In this document: positions 1 through 10,898 of the stretch, one piece after another | How positions within the stretch are numbered: the stretch's first letter is position 1 | How the letters are laid out: the number at the start of each line of letters is the position of its first letter | The notes under the pieces: generated by a model | What the model was told of the DNA's origin: nothing | What the model saw: only the letters and a program-made list of their open reading frames with translations | Database searches by the model: none | From: Leuctra nigra | Taxonomy: Eukaryota; Arthropoda; Insecta; Plecoptera; Leuctridae | Reading direction: 5' to 3' | Assembly: GCA_934045905.1 (NCBI GenBank) | Contig: OW203761.1 | Coordinates: 30,554,964-30,618,963 of the forward strand | Length of the DNA stretch: 64,000 nucleotides | Translations under genes and position numbers: made by a program

Positions 1-336
1 ACCCCTCACCTTATTGTAGTGAAAAGCTGTGTAAAATTTAAAATAATGAATTTGTAAAAAATGCTTGTCAGAACGTCTCAAAATTGATTTCAAAGTGTCA
101 AAAAACCAAAAAATGCCCTGCGGGGCAAGGTGGGGGGCACGCCCCCCACACCCCCCTTCACCCGTGGCAATTTTTTCCCTTAGACTTTATCCCCCTCTCA
201 TTAATCCCTGCCGGCGTCCATGTTGGCCCCCCCTAATGATTTATCCTGCGCACGCCTATGGCGGCCGCCAACCTGTGGTAACCGGTACTCTTCGCTTTTC
301 AATCATTACCAAATAGCAGAGAATCAAGTCTGCCGT
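1..336. other. PIF1 intron 7, degraded G/C-rich repeat
   Basis: This stretch is non-coding. Positions 115-235 have short runs of G and C resembling the G/C blocks at 1335-1400 and 56370-56430. This is probably old DNA-transposon debris. No exon was recognised. Confidence 0.4.
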
Positions 337-869
337 ACCAACCATAAAGCACCCAAGTGACATTTTTGAAAATATGGAGTTATTGGTATCGTTGGAATCA
401 GCAGATCATTTCCTATCTATTGTGCTCGTTAAGAAAGCCCTAAGTCAACTTTAAATGGGTCAAAACATGGTTTAAAGTTGTGGGCGTTATCGAAAAATGC
501 CGTCTGTACACAGGTAAAAGCACCCAAGTGACTAATGCCATGCTAATACTATCCAAGAAAGTCATGTAGATGGGGCTTTTTAAACGAGTACCGACACGAA
601 AAATATCGGGTCGATGCATTTTGACCAAGTATTTAACATTGAAATGGTCGATAACAATACTCCAGTAAAAGCCCTAAGGTTCAAAAAAGGGTTAAGGGAT
701 GAAGATTCCATATTTTTTTGGTGGTATTCAGATAAAGCACAAAATTTCATGTCAACTAGCACTTTGAAAAACTATTAAAAGATAATTTTAAGCCATGGCA
801 GAGATTGAAACACGTTTTGTCAATTATCTCGGAACAAGGTTCATGTCACTTGGGTGCTTTATGGTTGGT
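337..869. mobile_element. MITE with perfect 27-bp terminal inverted repeats
   Basis: Positions 337-363 and 843-869 are exact reverse complements (outermost core CCAACCATAAAGCACCC), and TA dinucleotides flank the core. The interior is non-coding. The element lies in PIF1 intron 7. Ends and interior (TTGGTATCGTTGGAATCA near 383) match the larger element at 55158-57480, so they are one family. The superfamily is uncertain; a TA target fits Tc1/mariner-like. Confidence 0.85.
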
Positions 870-2345
870 AGGGCAGAAGTAATGTCACGTGACAGCTAAT
901 GAGAGAGCTGCTCTTCACTCAGCTGTCTGTTTTTACATGACAGTGTCTCGTATTATAGTAAAGTATTGGCAAATTGCCATAAGCTAACGTAGCATTTTGT
1001 TTTACCAACTAAGAGAAAATTTTGGTGGTCCGCAGAGAAATTTGGAAGTTTACTTTTAAGTTTCCATGCAATTTATTTAATTTAGAAAAATGGCAATTCA
1101 ATACAAATATACTGAATTTGGACGTGTTTAAATACGTAAATATGCCTTTACAAAGTATATACCTTCCTATACTACTGGATTCGTATTCACTAGCTCTATA
1201 ATGAAAATATTATCAGTTTCCGAGTATTTTTCCAATACCTACAAGAGTAATTTTAAACGCTTTTTCTGGAAAAAAAAAGAGTTTGCTGAAATAGCGTAAA
1301 AACGCGCCAAATGACTTCCTGAAAACTAAAAATTTCCGGGGCTAAGCACCCCTGACCCGCTTGATGCTGGGGGGCCCTCTCCCCAGACCCCCCATTGTCT
1401 CCCTCACCAATCGTATTTCCCGTCATACGTATTTTACGCGCCTAAGTGGTCCGCGAGATATAAAATTGTCATATAAGTGGTCCGCGAGTCTAAAAGGTTG
1501 GCGACCGCTGCTGTAGACTGTTACTGAAACTGTAAATATTGTGCTTTGTTATAAATTCTGCATACTCGCAACCTTTTGACCCCGGCTGAGCCTGGGAATG
1601 AATGTTGCCATTCCTCCTGGCAATCCAAATTCCAAGAATCGAGACGAATAAAAGTCACCTATAATGAATTTACGATCGAAAGGTGATCATTTTTGAAGGT
1701 ACCTATTTAAATACATTTTATCACCAGCAATGACACATCGTTTGTATATTAAAAGTACACTCAATGGATTGAAACAGAGCACACAAAGTTATTCTTTACG
1801 AACATATATTTCAAGTTTATAAACATTTTTTTTATAATTTTCTGATTATTACAAATCAAAAACTGATTACATATCAACAATGGTACCTAGTAATTAGTGC
1901 CAGGTATGATCAGAAAAAAATGGTGTGCAGGTTCAGTGGTCCTTTATATCAGAGTTAGGAACACTCCATTGTGGAGGAAGCCCTTAATTAACAAGTCATA
2001 TGATAATAATAAGACAAGGACATTCATAATAAGTAATAACTAATAAGTCTCCACATTTCTTTAAAATATTTTGGTACCTACACTACATAGGTACTGATAT
2101 TTTACCCTAAACTATTGTTCAGAAACTATCTATGCCAGGAGGAGGTGCGTGCAAACAAGACTTTTCTACCCCCTTTTACTTTTAAAAATAGAAGCAGGGA
2201 GAGTGTTGGTATGCAGACTTAAATGAGTTATGACTGAAAGTAGACTGAAAACATTAGTTGCTGAAGATCGCTGCTAGAGTGGTCTTCGGGCTTAAGGTTT
2301 TTACCTTATTTAAATAAAAATATACTTAAAACAATAGCAACTTAC
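870..2345. other. PIF1 intron 7, no exon seen
   Basis: About 1.5 kb of AT-rich intron. Positions 1335-1400 (CCGGGGCT, then C-rich runs ending near CCCCCCATTGTCT) match 56365-56435 inside another transposon, and the phrase GTGGTCCGCGAG occurs twice at 1448-1490. This suggests a relic hAT-like element near 1020-1510. Nothing matches the missing last PIF1 exon. Confidence 0.4.
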
Positions 2346-2491
2346 TTGAGATTTGTGAATAGAAAATGCCCATGCCAGCTTGAGAGGGATTTGTGTGCGC
2401 GTCACGAAGCCTCCTCCTGGAGCCTTCACTGGCCAGCGCTCATGACGCACTGCCATTTGCAGGTTGTTTCGGAACCGCACTAGGGGTAGAC
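2346..2491 (-). CDS. PIF1: PIF1 exon 7 (SIHKSQ motif)
   Basis: A 146-nt exon after acceptor GTTTAG, ending at donor GTAAGT (2345). It encodes [23 protein letters not shown] and [15 protein letters not shown]. The codon after SIHKSQ should begin exon 8, which is not in the window. Confidence 0.9.
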
Positions 2492-5400
2492 CTAAACACA
2501 GAGTTATGACAAAACTGATAGTGATACAGTACTCCAGAGCAATAAAACCTTATTGAAGAATTTATCGTACCATCAGCATTGAAGGCAGATACAACTCCTC
2601 GGGCACCATTGACGAGACCAGAACCAACGTTTGAGTTCTTGACCAGCATTACTTGTGCTCCGATCTTGAGTTCCAGTGAGAAGCTGACGGGAAGAAGCGT
2701 GTCTAAAAGTTTACTCATTCCAGCCTGGCTATCTATTGCCTTAAAAATTTTGGAGGAACCTAGAAAAACAAAGGAAAATAGTTTTTAATCATAAAAGATT
2801 TATTGCTAAAATTTACCACTTTGGTAAATTATTATGAAATATCTACAAATTGCTATTATTTGATTGGATAGTAAACTGAAAACTCTTTGCAGAAGGACTT
2901 AGACAACAGAAAGCAGAAACGCAACGAACCTGGGAGTTGCTCGAGTTTGTTCGTGTTGATGAGATTTGAGTCTTCTGTGTGACTACATAGTCGGGTAGCC
3001 AAGATACCGTCTCCTTCAATCGACTGATTAGATGTTTCGAGAAGTCGCTCAGTCATGGCCGGAGTCACACTAAAAATCATTTTACAGTAAAATTAGGTTT
3101 CATAAACAACATTCTCTAAATAGCCCATTCATTTAAGAATTAGCTTCATTTAGATGAACAAACAGTGGGGCTCTTAGATCCTGAATTTTAATTAGATTTT
3201 GGCACTTTCTTAATAATGGGGCTGTAGTATGTGCTGGACTCTCATTTAATGAAGTGAGAAGACCAAGCAACTTCTTTGCTACTATGTATCTCACTTATTT
3301 CTCCTCATTCCTGTAAAATTTTACACATTTCCAGTCAAATCAATCACCAACTTTTAAAATTTGGTCACTGCAATATTTGTAAATTGTAGCTAGGTAAAGT
3401 TCGTTCACGTTTAGAATAGCAAGCCCGTGTACTACTGTAGTCAAGCGAGCATTTGTAAACCTACACATGTAAATATCAATTATCAAAGAATATTACAAGA
3501 CGACTGTAGATAAAGATAAATCAATTATTGAAGTTTTCTAATATTTTCTAAGTGGAGAGAGCTGGTAGCAGAAGATGTACAAGAGAGACTGGAGAAGTGG
3601 GAAGAAGTGGAAGAAGGAAGGTGGTGGGAAGACAGGAAGAAGTGGAAAAAACTGGTAGAGAAGAAGAATGAAGAGGAAGAGCCAAGCCTGGCCAGCTAGC
3701 TTAGGAGTCCGGGCCCTAGTAAATGGTGGCCTCGCCACCCCCCGACCCAACTCTTGGAACCGGGAGAAAGATTATTATTATTATTATTAAAAAGTGTGTA
3801 TTTCACATACTTTATACAATTTCAATAATACAAAGAAGAAAGTCTTACCATTGACAGGGCAGTATTCATGTGACCGACCAATGAACGACGTGATCGACTT
3901 GCTATTCTAAACGTGAATGAACTTGAGTAGGTACCTCTAAAATATTTCTACACAAAAATCATGATGTTACCAGCTTACCAGCCCATGCGGATACTTTGCA
4001 AGATGTCTACAAATTCCTTGTCCTTCTGTCGATGCACAACCTCTAGTTCGAAGCTCTGGTCGATACAATCGAACCAAGCTGAAGTTTGAAAACAGAAGCG
4101 ATCAGCCATGGACACGTTCCCTTTGCGGACCGGTGCTAGTTGAAAGAAGTCACCACACAGGATCAGTTGGATGCCACCAAACGGTTTATTGACATTCCGT
4201 ACCACACGGGCTATCTGCTCCAGTTTCTGCAACAGAAAATAAGCATTACGTACCATACATTTAACTACATTTATAACAGCATTCATTTTATTGCAATGCA
4301 AGATACTTTAGGGATGGAATTTGATCCATCAATATTTGTTATTGGGCGATTGACAAGACTTTGCCAGTCAACTAAATAAGGTGAAAATGATGCCACATAG
4401 ATTTCTTTTAAGTAAAATGTTGCCATTTTACCATTAAGAGACCTGCATATGCCGGCCAGTAGACCAAAAATGTATTGACCGATCATTTGTCTTAGTGGAT
4501 CCATAAAGACATGCAAATTATTTATTTCTCTACTTCTCACCTTGAAGAAAGCACCATCAACCATAGATATCTCATCAATGACCAAATGCCGACATTTTCT
4601 CCATTGAGCCTTACACGTTGGTCTTGAAGCCAATTCAATGCAGCGATCGAGTGAATGATCGCCATGTCCGATACCTGTGAGCAATAATCAATACATCATT
4701 TCAACTTGTGTCCAGGCTGGTAGGTAGCACCCAGTTAGTTGACATTAAGATCATTAGTTTCAGTTTCAGTTTCAGTTTTATTTCCAATTGATACATTTTT
4801 ACATGCCATGATCCTTGAGAAAAATCAGAAAAATAAAAAATCAGATCAGTCAAAAACCTGACCTGGGGCCGTATTCTAGAACGTTTTCCCAATTCCATTC
4901 CTGATGGAATCCGGTCACGGCCATAAGGATTAACATTGCACCAAATCAGATTCCATCAGAATTGGGAATTAAAATGTTCTAGAATACGGCCCCTTCCTGG
5001 ATATTTATTTATAAATATCCTAAGGGGTCAGGAGCTTGTCTGTGTTGAGAAACACATCGTTTTAAAACTAAATTGACAAACTAATTATTTGTCAACACAA
5101 ACTCTTAGCTTTAGACCTCGAGGGCAACCACTCATAAGATGCGAAAATAAACTATCTAAACTAAATACGTTTCTTTTAGAGGTGGCTGTTTTGCTTCTGT
5201 GCCCCTCAATTGTTACATTCGAGCCTTCCGGGCCTAGTGGGCCAAACCTAAATTCCAAATTTTAATTTTTGTCACTTCTGTGCTCACTTTGAACCACTTA
5301 TAAGATAACCTTAGGAATCGCAATCGGAGTGGCCAGTCCTATTGAATTGTCATGTGCAATTCAAGTAGCTGTAGGTAATGTTCACTATCACAGGTATCAC

Positions 5401-6419
5401 CAAGTTGTTTTGAATTAAAAAATATGTCAAAACAATGGGACAAATAAAAAACAAGGCAAAGTTGAGGAGAGATCAAAAAGTTAAAAAGATGCTCGCTTCC
5501 TAAACTTCCCATTTTCCATTCAGTGAAAAGTGAAATATTTACACAAACCTGCAAATGAATGAAGAGTAGATCCACCAATGAGGCAAGCAGCCACTCCTGT
5601 GCTTGCTGTAGCCATGGTAACATCTGGAGGTAGAGCAGCAATAATTCGTCGAAGAAGGAATGACTTGCCAGTACCGGCGCTACCTGTGGGAACAAATTCT
5701 GTTATTATTACCTACTCAAATGTAAATAATTCCCCACTCATGTTTATTACGTCAGATGTGTTATTAACTTATTTCTTTCAATCTACATCACTGGTGTTAC
5801 CTGTAAAGAATATGCTACGTCCACTCATGGCTGCATCCAGGACCTTTCGTTGCTCTGGTGTTAATGAGCTTGGAGCAACACACAGCTTCTTTACTGCATT
5901 GCTTTTGGATTTTACTACGTTGCTCTTGTCTCCAAGAGGTCTTTTCTTGCCGTTACTTGGTGGAGTTACATCCGGCAGTTTCGCCTTAGATTTCGCATCC
6001 TTCATCTCCTGCATGGTGATCGGACTGATTTCGTCAATACCACTGCCCTTCAGAGACAAAAGTCTTTCTTTTGGGCCAAGCTTTGGTTCGTCATCTTTTC
6101 CGCTTAATTTAATGTACATAGTCTTCAAAAATCCTAATAGACTAGCAGGAGGAGCGTTCGAAATTAACATCACCATATTTTGTTTTTGAAAATTGATTGA
6201 AGCTTTTCCTTCAGACATGAACTTTTTGTGAACATTAATGCCATTAAGGAAATATTTCTGTGCTCCTTTCTCCGATGATATTTCAATTAGTATTTCTCTG
6301 AGTTCGTTCCTAAGAAGTCGCAATTTGGCAGTCTTGTACACACATTTTCTTCCTACAGTCTTCTTGGCATTAAGCCACTCAATATTGACACAACATTCCA
6401 ATACACCAGTCTCTGTCAT
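2346..6419 (-). CDS. PIF1: PIF1 5'-3' DNA helicase, exons 1-7 (3' end off window)
   Basis: ATP-dependent 5'-to-3' DNA helicase that in animals unwinds G-quadruplexes and stalled forks in nucleus and mitochondria. Seven exons join in phase with GT-AG introns: 6419-5801, 5683-5549, 4674-4541, 4226-3979, 3069-2930, 2759-2571 and 2491-2346, together 537 codons. An N-terminal PIF1-type domain covers residues 1 to about 200. The Walker A motif GSAGTGKS is near 207-214 and is split by intron 1. Walker B LVIDEIS is near 282-288, and GDFFQLAPV near 321-329. The PIF1 segment [19 protein letters not shown] follows. [12 protein letters not shown] and [10 protein letters not shown] lie in exon 6, and [11 protein letters not shown] ends exon 7. 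The start is firm because an in-frame TAA lies just upstream at 6429-6431. About 100 residues, including the final helicase motif (AYVALSRA type), are not in the window and no matching exon was found in 1-2340. All key residues seen are intact. Confidence 0.95.
2571..2759 (-). CDS. PIF1: PIF1 exon 6
   Basis: A 189-nt exon from acceptor TTCTAG to donor GTACGA. It encodes [12 protein letters not shown] and [17 protein letters not shown]. Reading on into the 79-bp intron 6 gives an open but non-homologous tail ending at 2440. Splicing to exon 7 restores the conserved family sequence, so the read-through tail is not the protein's C-terminus. Confidence 0.9.
2930..3069 (-). CDS. PIF1: PIF1 exon 5
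   Basis: A 140-nt exon from acceptor TTTTAG to donor GTTCGT. It encodes [20 protein letters not shown], which matches the family's ATRLCTH..D...N segment, and ends with LEQLPG. Confidence 0.92.
3541..3790 (+). mobile_element. 3' end of a truncated non-LTR retrotransposon
   Basis: In PIF1 intron 4. Positions 3553-3699 are open for 48 codons to a TAG and read [16 protein letters not shown], then [17 protein letters not shown]. This basic, Trp-rich tail is typical of the C-terminus of non-LTR polyproteins. A short 3' UTR and an (ATT)n tail (3771-3789) follow. The WWED phrase also occurs in the fragment near 56128. The element is 5'-truncated and inserted opposite to PIF1. Confidence 0.7.
3979..4226 (-). 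CDS. PIF1: PIF1 exon 4 (motif III and PIF1 signature)
   Basis: A 248-nt exon from acceptor TTGCAG to donor GTAAGC. It encodes [20 protein letters not shown], followed by the [18 protein letters not shown] segment that aligns with the family's WRQ...F..LLQ..R.G region. Confidence 0.93.
4541..4674 (-). CDS. PIF1: PIF1 exon 3 (Walker B)
   Basis: A 134-nt exon from acceptor TCACAG to donor GTGAGA. It encodes GIGHGD, the CIELASRP helix and [11 protein letters not shown], the Walker B motif with the catalytic Asp-Glu pair. Confidence 0.93.
4754..4784 (+). repeat. (TTTCAG)n simple repeat
   Basis: Several near-perfect copies of TTTCAG in PIF1 intron 2. Confidence 0.7.
4865..4993. mobile_element. 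129-bp fold-back MITE
   Basis: It begins GGGGCCGTATTCTAGAAC and ends with the reverse complement near 4974-4993, and the inner arms also pair (CCAATTC with GAATTGG). It lies in PIF1 intron 2. The target duplication is not clear. Confidence 0.75.
5129..5220 (+). repeat. Dispersed repeat, copy 1
   Basis: About 90 bp, starting CATAAGATGCGAAAATAAAC and ending near GTTACATTCGAG, nearly identical to 11427-11519 in the same orientation. Identity unknown; probably a transposon fragment. In PIF1 intron 2. Confidence 0.7.
5549..5683 (-). CDS. PIF1: PIF1 exon 2 (Walker A)
   Basis: A 135-nt exon with acceptor CCACAG before 5683 and donor GTTTGT at 5548. It supplies [14 protein letters not shown] and the [14 protein letters not shown] motif Ia region, and is phase 1 at both ends. 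Confidence 0.93.
5801..6419 (-). CDS. PIF1: PIF1 exon 1 (N-terminal domain)
   Basis: This exon encodes residues 1-206 plus one base and ends at SIFFTG, with donor GTAACA at 5800. It carries the poorly conserved N-terminal PIF1 domain and a basic linker ([16 protein letters not shown]) before the conserved [16 protein letters not shown] helix that precedes Walker A. Confidence 0.93.
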
Positions 6420-6691
6420 TGTTGCGTATTACTCTTGAATGGATTTCAGTGTGCTCACAGCCTGAAAATTAACAACAAAGTATTCTGAAATAATTATCAT
6501 GCAAGGTAAGAGCCACGTTTCAAAATATGGAGGTGCTACTAAGTCGGGGTTGGAATGTAAAAGTGGAGTAGCATTATAAGGATGATCTGATTTAGTGATG
6601 GCCTAATGAAAATTTTCAACGACTCTTGAAAGTCTATGGAGGAAGACAGGCTAGAATTCTACCCCTCTAGTATAAGTATTTCATAATGTTT

Positions 6692-6960
6692 AACGGCGCG
6701 TCGACAGCGAGGTAATTTTGCACACATTAAGATTCTGTTAACATTGTTGAATAAAAGGTAGGACATGGGGAGGAGTCGACCAAAGAGAGCCCGGCCCGGG
6801 GGAGTCCAGCACTGGTGGGAAGGTCAGGCCAGAATGGGGAACAGACAGGGGGGTGGGAGGGTTCGGACCGGTGGGACCCGATTTCAGGGGGATCACCATC
6901 TCGAGGGGGGAGGCCGGCCCAAGGGGCCCGCGAATTTGGGGAGGGCATGGGACTAGGTCG
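6692..6960 (+). repeat. G-rich dispersed repeat, copy 1
   Basis: About 270 bp from GGCGCGTCGACAGCGAGG to the GGGGAGGGCATG region. It matches 38568-38842 in reverse orientation, including GATCACCATCTCGAG and TCCAGCACTGGTGGGAAGG. At the other copy the homology is followed by sequence typical of the 5' end of an insect non-LTR retrotransposon, so this is probably a fragment of such an element. Confidence 0.65.
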
Positions 6961-7580
6961 ACCCTGGATTGCACTTAGTTGGGAGTTGGGACCAACTCGT
7001 ACTGCCCCTCTATATAGTTTTCTAAAAAACAAGTTGTCTGCAAACGAAACACAAATTGAATATTAACCTGGCTAATGGCCATCACACTACGTACGATCCA
7101 TACATTGTCCATTTACAATCGTTGTGTGCAAACCCAAGCATCCAACGCTCTAAAATACAATTTTCAAATTACATCGCTCCGCTCCAACCTGACCATCGGT
7201 TTTTGGTTACTGTGGGTGTATGCAGAACACTTCTATTAATATAGGTATTAACTGTTTTTTATTTTTTTGACATTCAAACCATTGTACTTTTTGCCTTGAA
7301 AAAGAGATCACCACGGACCTCGAAACGTCGGCACAAATAAAGTTGTTTCATACACGATAATAACCCATTTCATTTCAATAATATATTAATAATAATATAT
7401 GTTGCATACGGTCGTAGTGTGACTTTACAGATCCAAATGGTTATCAGGTACCTTGGCATGAAGAGTAGGAAGGAAGGTAAGGTTCTAAATTAGGAGAGCC
7501 CCTTTAGACCATACTCGTTGAAGGCCCAATCACAATTGACGTGAACGCAAAATGCAACGAGTACTGAAACAATGTTAAGC
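6961..7580. other. Non-coding spacer upstream of PIF1
   Basis: No gene recognised. Positions 7300-7350 (CTCGAAACGTCGGCAC, then AATAAAG) look like the 3' tail of a retroelement, but this is too short to classify. Confidence 0.3.
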
Positions 7581-7763
7581 CTACACTGAGTTTCACATTA
7601 AGCTGTCCGGTAGAAATGTTGAATACCCCTTGTCCGAGAGAGAGGGATGGTCTCGGAAGACCGCGCGATCGCACACAGCGACTGAGGGATGGACAAAAAA
7701 TCCTGTTATTTGCAAAATCAGGGGCCACGTCTGGCGGACAGCTAAATGTGAAACGCAGTGTAG
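7581..7763. mobile_element. 183-bp MITE with about 28-bp inverted ends
   Basis: The left end CTACACTGAGTTTCACATT pairs with the right end at 7736-7763 with few mismatches. The interior is non-coding. TA flanks are possible. Confidence 0.65.
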
Positions 7764-9061
7764 TGGCAAATTCATTCGAAGCGTATAAATGAATATAGAT
7801 GGACAATGTTGATCGACACATATTCAGTTAGCATCAAAATCTAACTTATTGCATTTGCGTCAATCGTGAAATGAGTGTAATCATTAGCGTGATCGGTAGC
7901 ACCCAGCACTGCGATCATGTAACTTTTCTGGGCAAAGGATCGACAAGTCATTTGAGAGAATGACATTGAGGCATCGATTACAAAGTCGAGTCAATGCTAA
8001 TCTCTCATAAGAGTTGTCGATCGTTTGTCGAGCAAAGTTATACAATTAAATGGTTATACGATCGCAGTGCAGAGCCAGAAAAATATATAATAGGTACTTA
8101 CTACTTACTTACCTAGTAGGTACCTACCTACCCTGCAACAGTAGGTAGGTAGATGCACTTAACGTTAACCTCACTAATTGTCGAGTGTCAAAACGAATTA
8201 GGATAGCTACAGGTCTAGCTACAGGTAGGTACAACTCACTGAAATAATATTCTTAGGTAGGTAGGTACCTGTTTATTGCTGCCACGGAGACCAAACGAAG
8301 ACAATCTCAAAATATTACAAAACCTCTTTAGCGTTTGTTCATGTTTATTGTAATTTTAAAGCTACGATCATTTAAAGAGACAAAACTTCAAACAAACGTA
8401 ACGGACTTATGTGTGTGGGGGGGGGGGGGGGGGGGGGGGACATCAAAGAGAGTATTTTGTCGCTCGGTGCTGCCACGTTTCGGTGCTTTAAGTAACTAGC
8501 CGTTCACAGCGCGAAATTTCGGTTTCCTTGCCACACTCTGCAGTCTGCAGGCTGCCTGCAGCATACTATAATAATGTATCTGAGATCATTTCTTTACCCA
8601 TTTAGGTACACTCAAAAAATTATAAAACTGTAGGTATTTGAAAGAAATGGATTGGCTGAATAAAATGTGAAGGCATCATCCGATGAAGTTGACCCTAACT
8701 TGTCATCTACTTCTACAAAATATGTGAGCTCTGCTTTTATTGATAATATCAAGGATTGATTGTCAAGGAACCTGACCTGAGACCAGCAGCCAATCCGTTT
8801 CGTTCAAATACCGTTTTATGATATGTAGGGTGTACACGGTCAAATTTTCTATCAAATCCTTTGACCAAATCTTTGCTTCAAAGAAACTGTACCTTGAAAA
8901 TGGGACTTTATGTGATAATTTTTCATGATAATTAGGTGGCGCAAGAAAAACATGATACATCCAATGGGCGGCCACCGCTGTGATGAAACTACTGCAAACA
9001 TCGGGCTGAAAATTACAAAACATACTACGAGTACGGTTTGATGTGTGAAAGTTTCAAAAAC
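7764..9061. other. Intergenic DNA with TAGGT-rich and poly-G tracts
   Basis: No gene recognised. Positions 8095-8160 and 8215-8275 are rich in TAGGT/ACCTA words. A run of 23 G follows a short GT repeat at 8417-8439. The rest is AT-rich and unremarkable. Confidence 0.5.
8417..8439 (+). repeat. poly-G run (23)
   Basis: Uninterrupted G run directly after GTGTGT. Confidence 0.9.
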
Positions 9062-9172
9062 AACAGTTTTAGGAACAAAGTTACAGCTGATCGAATTAAG
9101 TTGTCGAAAAATCGATTATACGTACCTCAAAAAGCGCGCGTCCAGAAAATGTACAGTGGCCGGTAGCTGAAA
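9062..9172 (+). repeat. Diverged single arm of the 45.3-kb palindrome family
   Basis: It resembles 45447-45545: AAGTTACAGCTG, a TTGTCGAAAAATCGATTATACG-like stretch, GCGCGCGTC and TGGCCGG occur in the same order. Only one arm is present. Confidence 0.6.
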
Positions 9173-9219
9173 ATATAAAATTTTATTCAAAATGCAAAAC
9201 GCTTGAAACGTAGTCTTGA

Positions 9220-9241
9220 GGGGGGGGGGGGGGGGGGGGGG
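9220..9241 (+). repeat. poly-G run (22)
   Basis: Uninterrupted G run in intergenic DNA, one of several long G or C homopolymers in this window. Confidence 0.9.
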
Positions 9242-9814
9242 AAGGCCAAAAGCAGCCCTCACAACTCGAGGTAGAGTCCTCTTCAGAGAGTTTCATGCCA
9301 TTAAATCGTAGATATTTTCATCTCATAGTTTTACTTTTTACAGTGAGTAACTACTAACTATATCCAATCCAAAAATAATTGTATTTTTATCTTATTTTAC
9401 TAAGAGCAATAAGTCTTATTGATATCTGTGGGTGGGATGCCGGTCTTATTCTTATAAAATATCATTTCGATCTGCGATCTTGTCATAGTGGCACTGACAG
9501 TGAAATGATTAGTTCGTCCCGAAATGAATTCAGAGCAGTTTTCCAATAGCAATGACAGCTCTAGTCTGAACTGAACTGATGGGGTTAAAGAGAATCGGGG
9601 AAGACCACTCTGTCTGGACCATGGAACACGGCTACTACCCAAACATCGCAATTGTTTCCGGTTCCGAAGAATGGGTCCGAACAATGGCAACCCACCCCCA
9701 CCCTCACCCTCCAACTCCCAAACAAGGCCATCTCCCTGGAACAAGGAAGAGTTATTTGACGTTAGCTGCGTGCGACATTAGAGAGGAAGGGAAGAGCAAG
9801 AGGGAAGAAAGAGC

Positions 9815-9902
<88 letters not shown>
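9815..9902 (+). repeat. (GA)n microsatellite
   Basis: About 40 GA dinucleotides, almost uninterrupted. Confidence 0.95.
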
Positions 9903-9904
<2 letters not shown>

Positions 9905-10151
9905 ATGACTCACGAGAGAAATCTAATGAAAGTTGTAGAACGCCAATGACACATAACTTCTATGTAAAACGAGGCTTTAGCACAAAATTCCTTGGGGTAG
10001 TCAGCATCCTACCTTGGTCTACAATTCCTTGATCCTTCCTCAAACTTCACCTCAGCTAATTCGTAAATTTGTTGCATGATCGCATCATTGGGACTGACGA
10101 GACATGATCGTGAATAGGTATTCTACACATGACCTAGCACTCTCTAAGTGT

Positions 10152-10655
10152 GGTGGAGGTGCCTGGTAAGTCGGACACAGTCTGGTAGGTGGAGGCGCCT
10201 GGTAAGTGGGACACAGTCTGGTAGGTGGAGGCGCCTGGTAAGTGGGACATGGTCTGGTTGGTGGAGGTGCCTGGTAAGCGGGACACAGCCTCGTAGGTGG
10301 AGGTGCCTGGTAAGCGGGACACAGTCTGGTAAGTGGAGGCGCCGGGTAAGTGGGACACAGTCTGGTTGGTGGAGGTGCCTGGTAAGTGGGACATGGTCTG
10401 GTAGGTGGAGGTGCCTGGTAAGCGGGACATAGTCTCGTAGATGGAGGTGCCTGGTAAGTGGGACACAGTCTGTAGATGGAGGTGCCTGGTAAGCGGGACA
10501 CAGTCTGGTATAGGTGGAGGCGCCTGGTAAGTAGGACACAGTCTGGTAGGTGGAGGCGCCTGGTAAGTGGGACACACTCTGGTAGGTGGAGGCGCCTGGT
10601 AAGTGGGACACAGTCTCGTAGGTGGAGGTGCCTGGTAAGCGGGACACAGTCAGGT
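10152..10655 (+). repeat. 36-bp minisatellite, about 14 copies
   Basis: The unit has the form GTGGAGGCGCCTGGTAAGTG followed by GGACACAGTCTGGTAG, with scattered substitutions (GCG/GTG, AAGT/AAGC, CAGTCTG/CAGTCTC). Most units contain CTGGTAAG, a 5' splice-site-like word. Long ORFs across it on both strands follow from a period divisible by three and are not genes. It lies between PIF1 and the transporter. Confidence 0.95.
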
Positions 10656-10766
10656 TTTCAAAATGGCCGCTGAACTTTCTGCACTGCCACATAGAATTTA
10701 TAACTATAAATGATGTGTATCATTTTTAGCTTTCTGAATATGTATTTATTGTATAGGAGGGGATTA

Positions 10767-10898
10767 AGCGGTAAGCGCCTGGTAAGCGGGACACAGTCTG
10801 GTAGGTGGAGGCGCCTGGTAAGTGGGACACAGACTGGTAGGTGGAGGCGCCTGGTAAGTGGGACATACTCAGGTAGGTGGAGGCGTCTGGTAAACGGT
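10767..10898 (+). repeat. 36-bp minisatellite, second block (about 4 copies)
   Basis: Same unit and orientation as 10152-10655, separated from it by about 110 bp of non-repeat DNA. Confidence 0.9.

Noticed and set aside
2440..2570. Open continuation of PIF1 exon 6 as the protein's C-terminus
   Set aside because: The tail has no similarity to PIF1, while splicing at 2571/2491 recovers conserved sequence in phase.
7300..7350. Penelope-like element tail
   Set aside because: The phrase CGAAACGTCGG plus AATAAA is suggestive, but the stretch is too short to classify.
9579..9908. 109-codon ORF ending in Arg-Glu repeats
   Set aside because: Half of it is translated (GA)n microsatellite; no homology in the rest.
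10152..10655. CRISPR array
   Set aside because: Contiguous tandem units without unique spacers, in animal DNA.
10085..10692. Long proline/threonine-rich ORFs over the 36-bp minisatellite
   Set aside because: They are generated by a repeat whose unit is a multiple of three and have no start context or homology.
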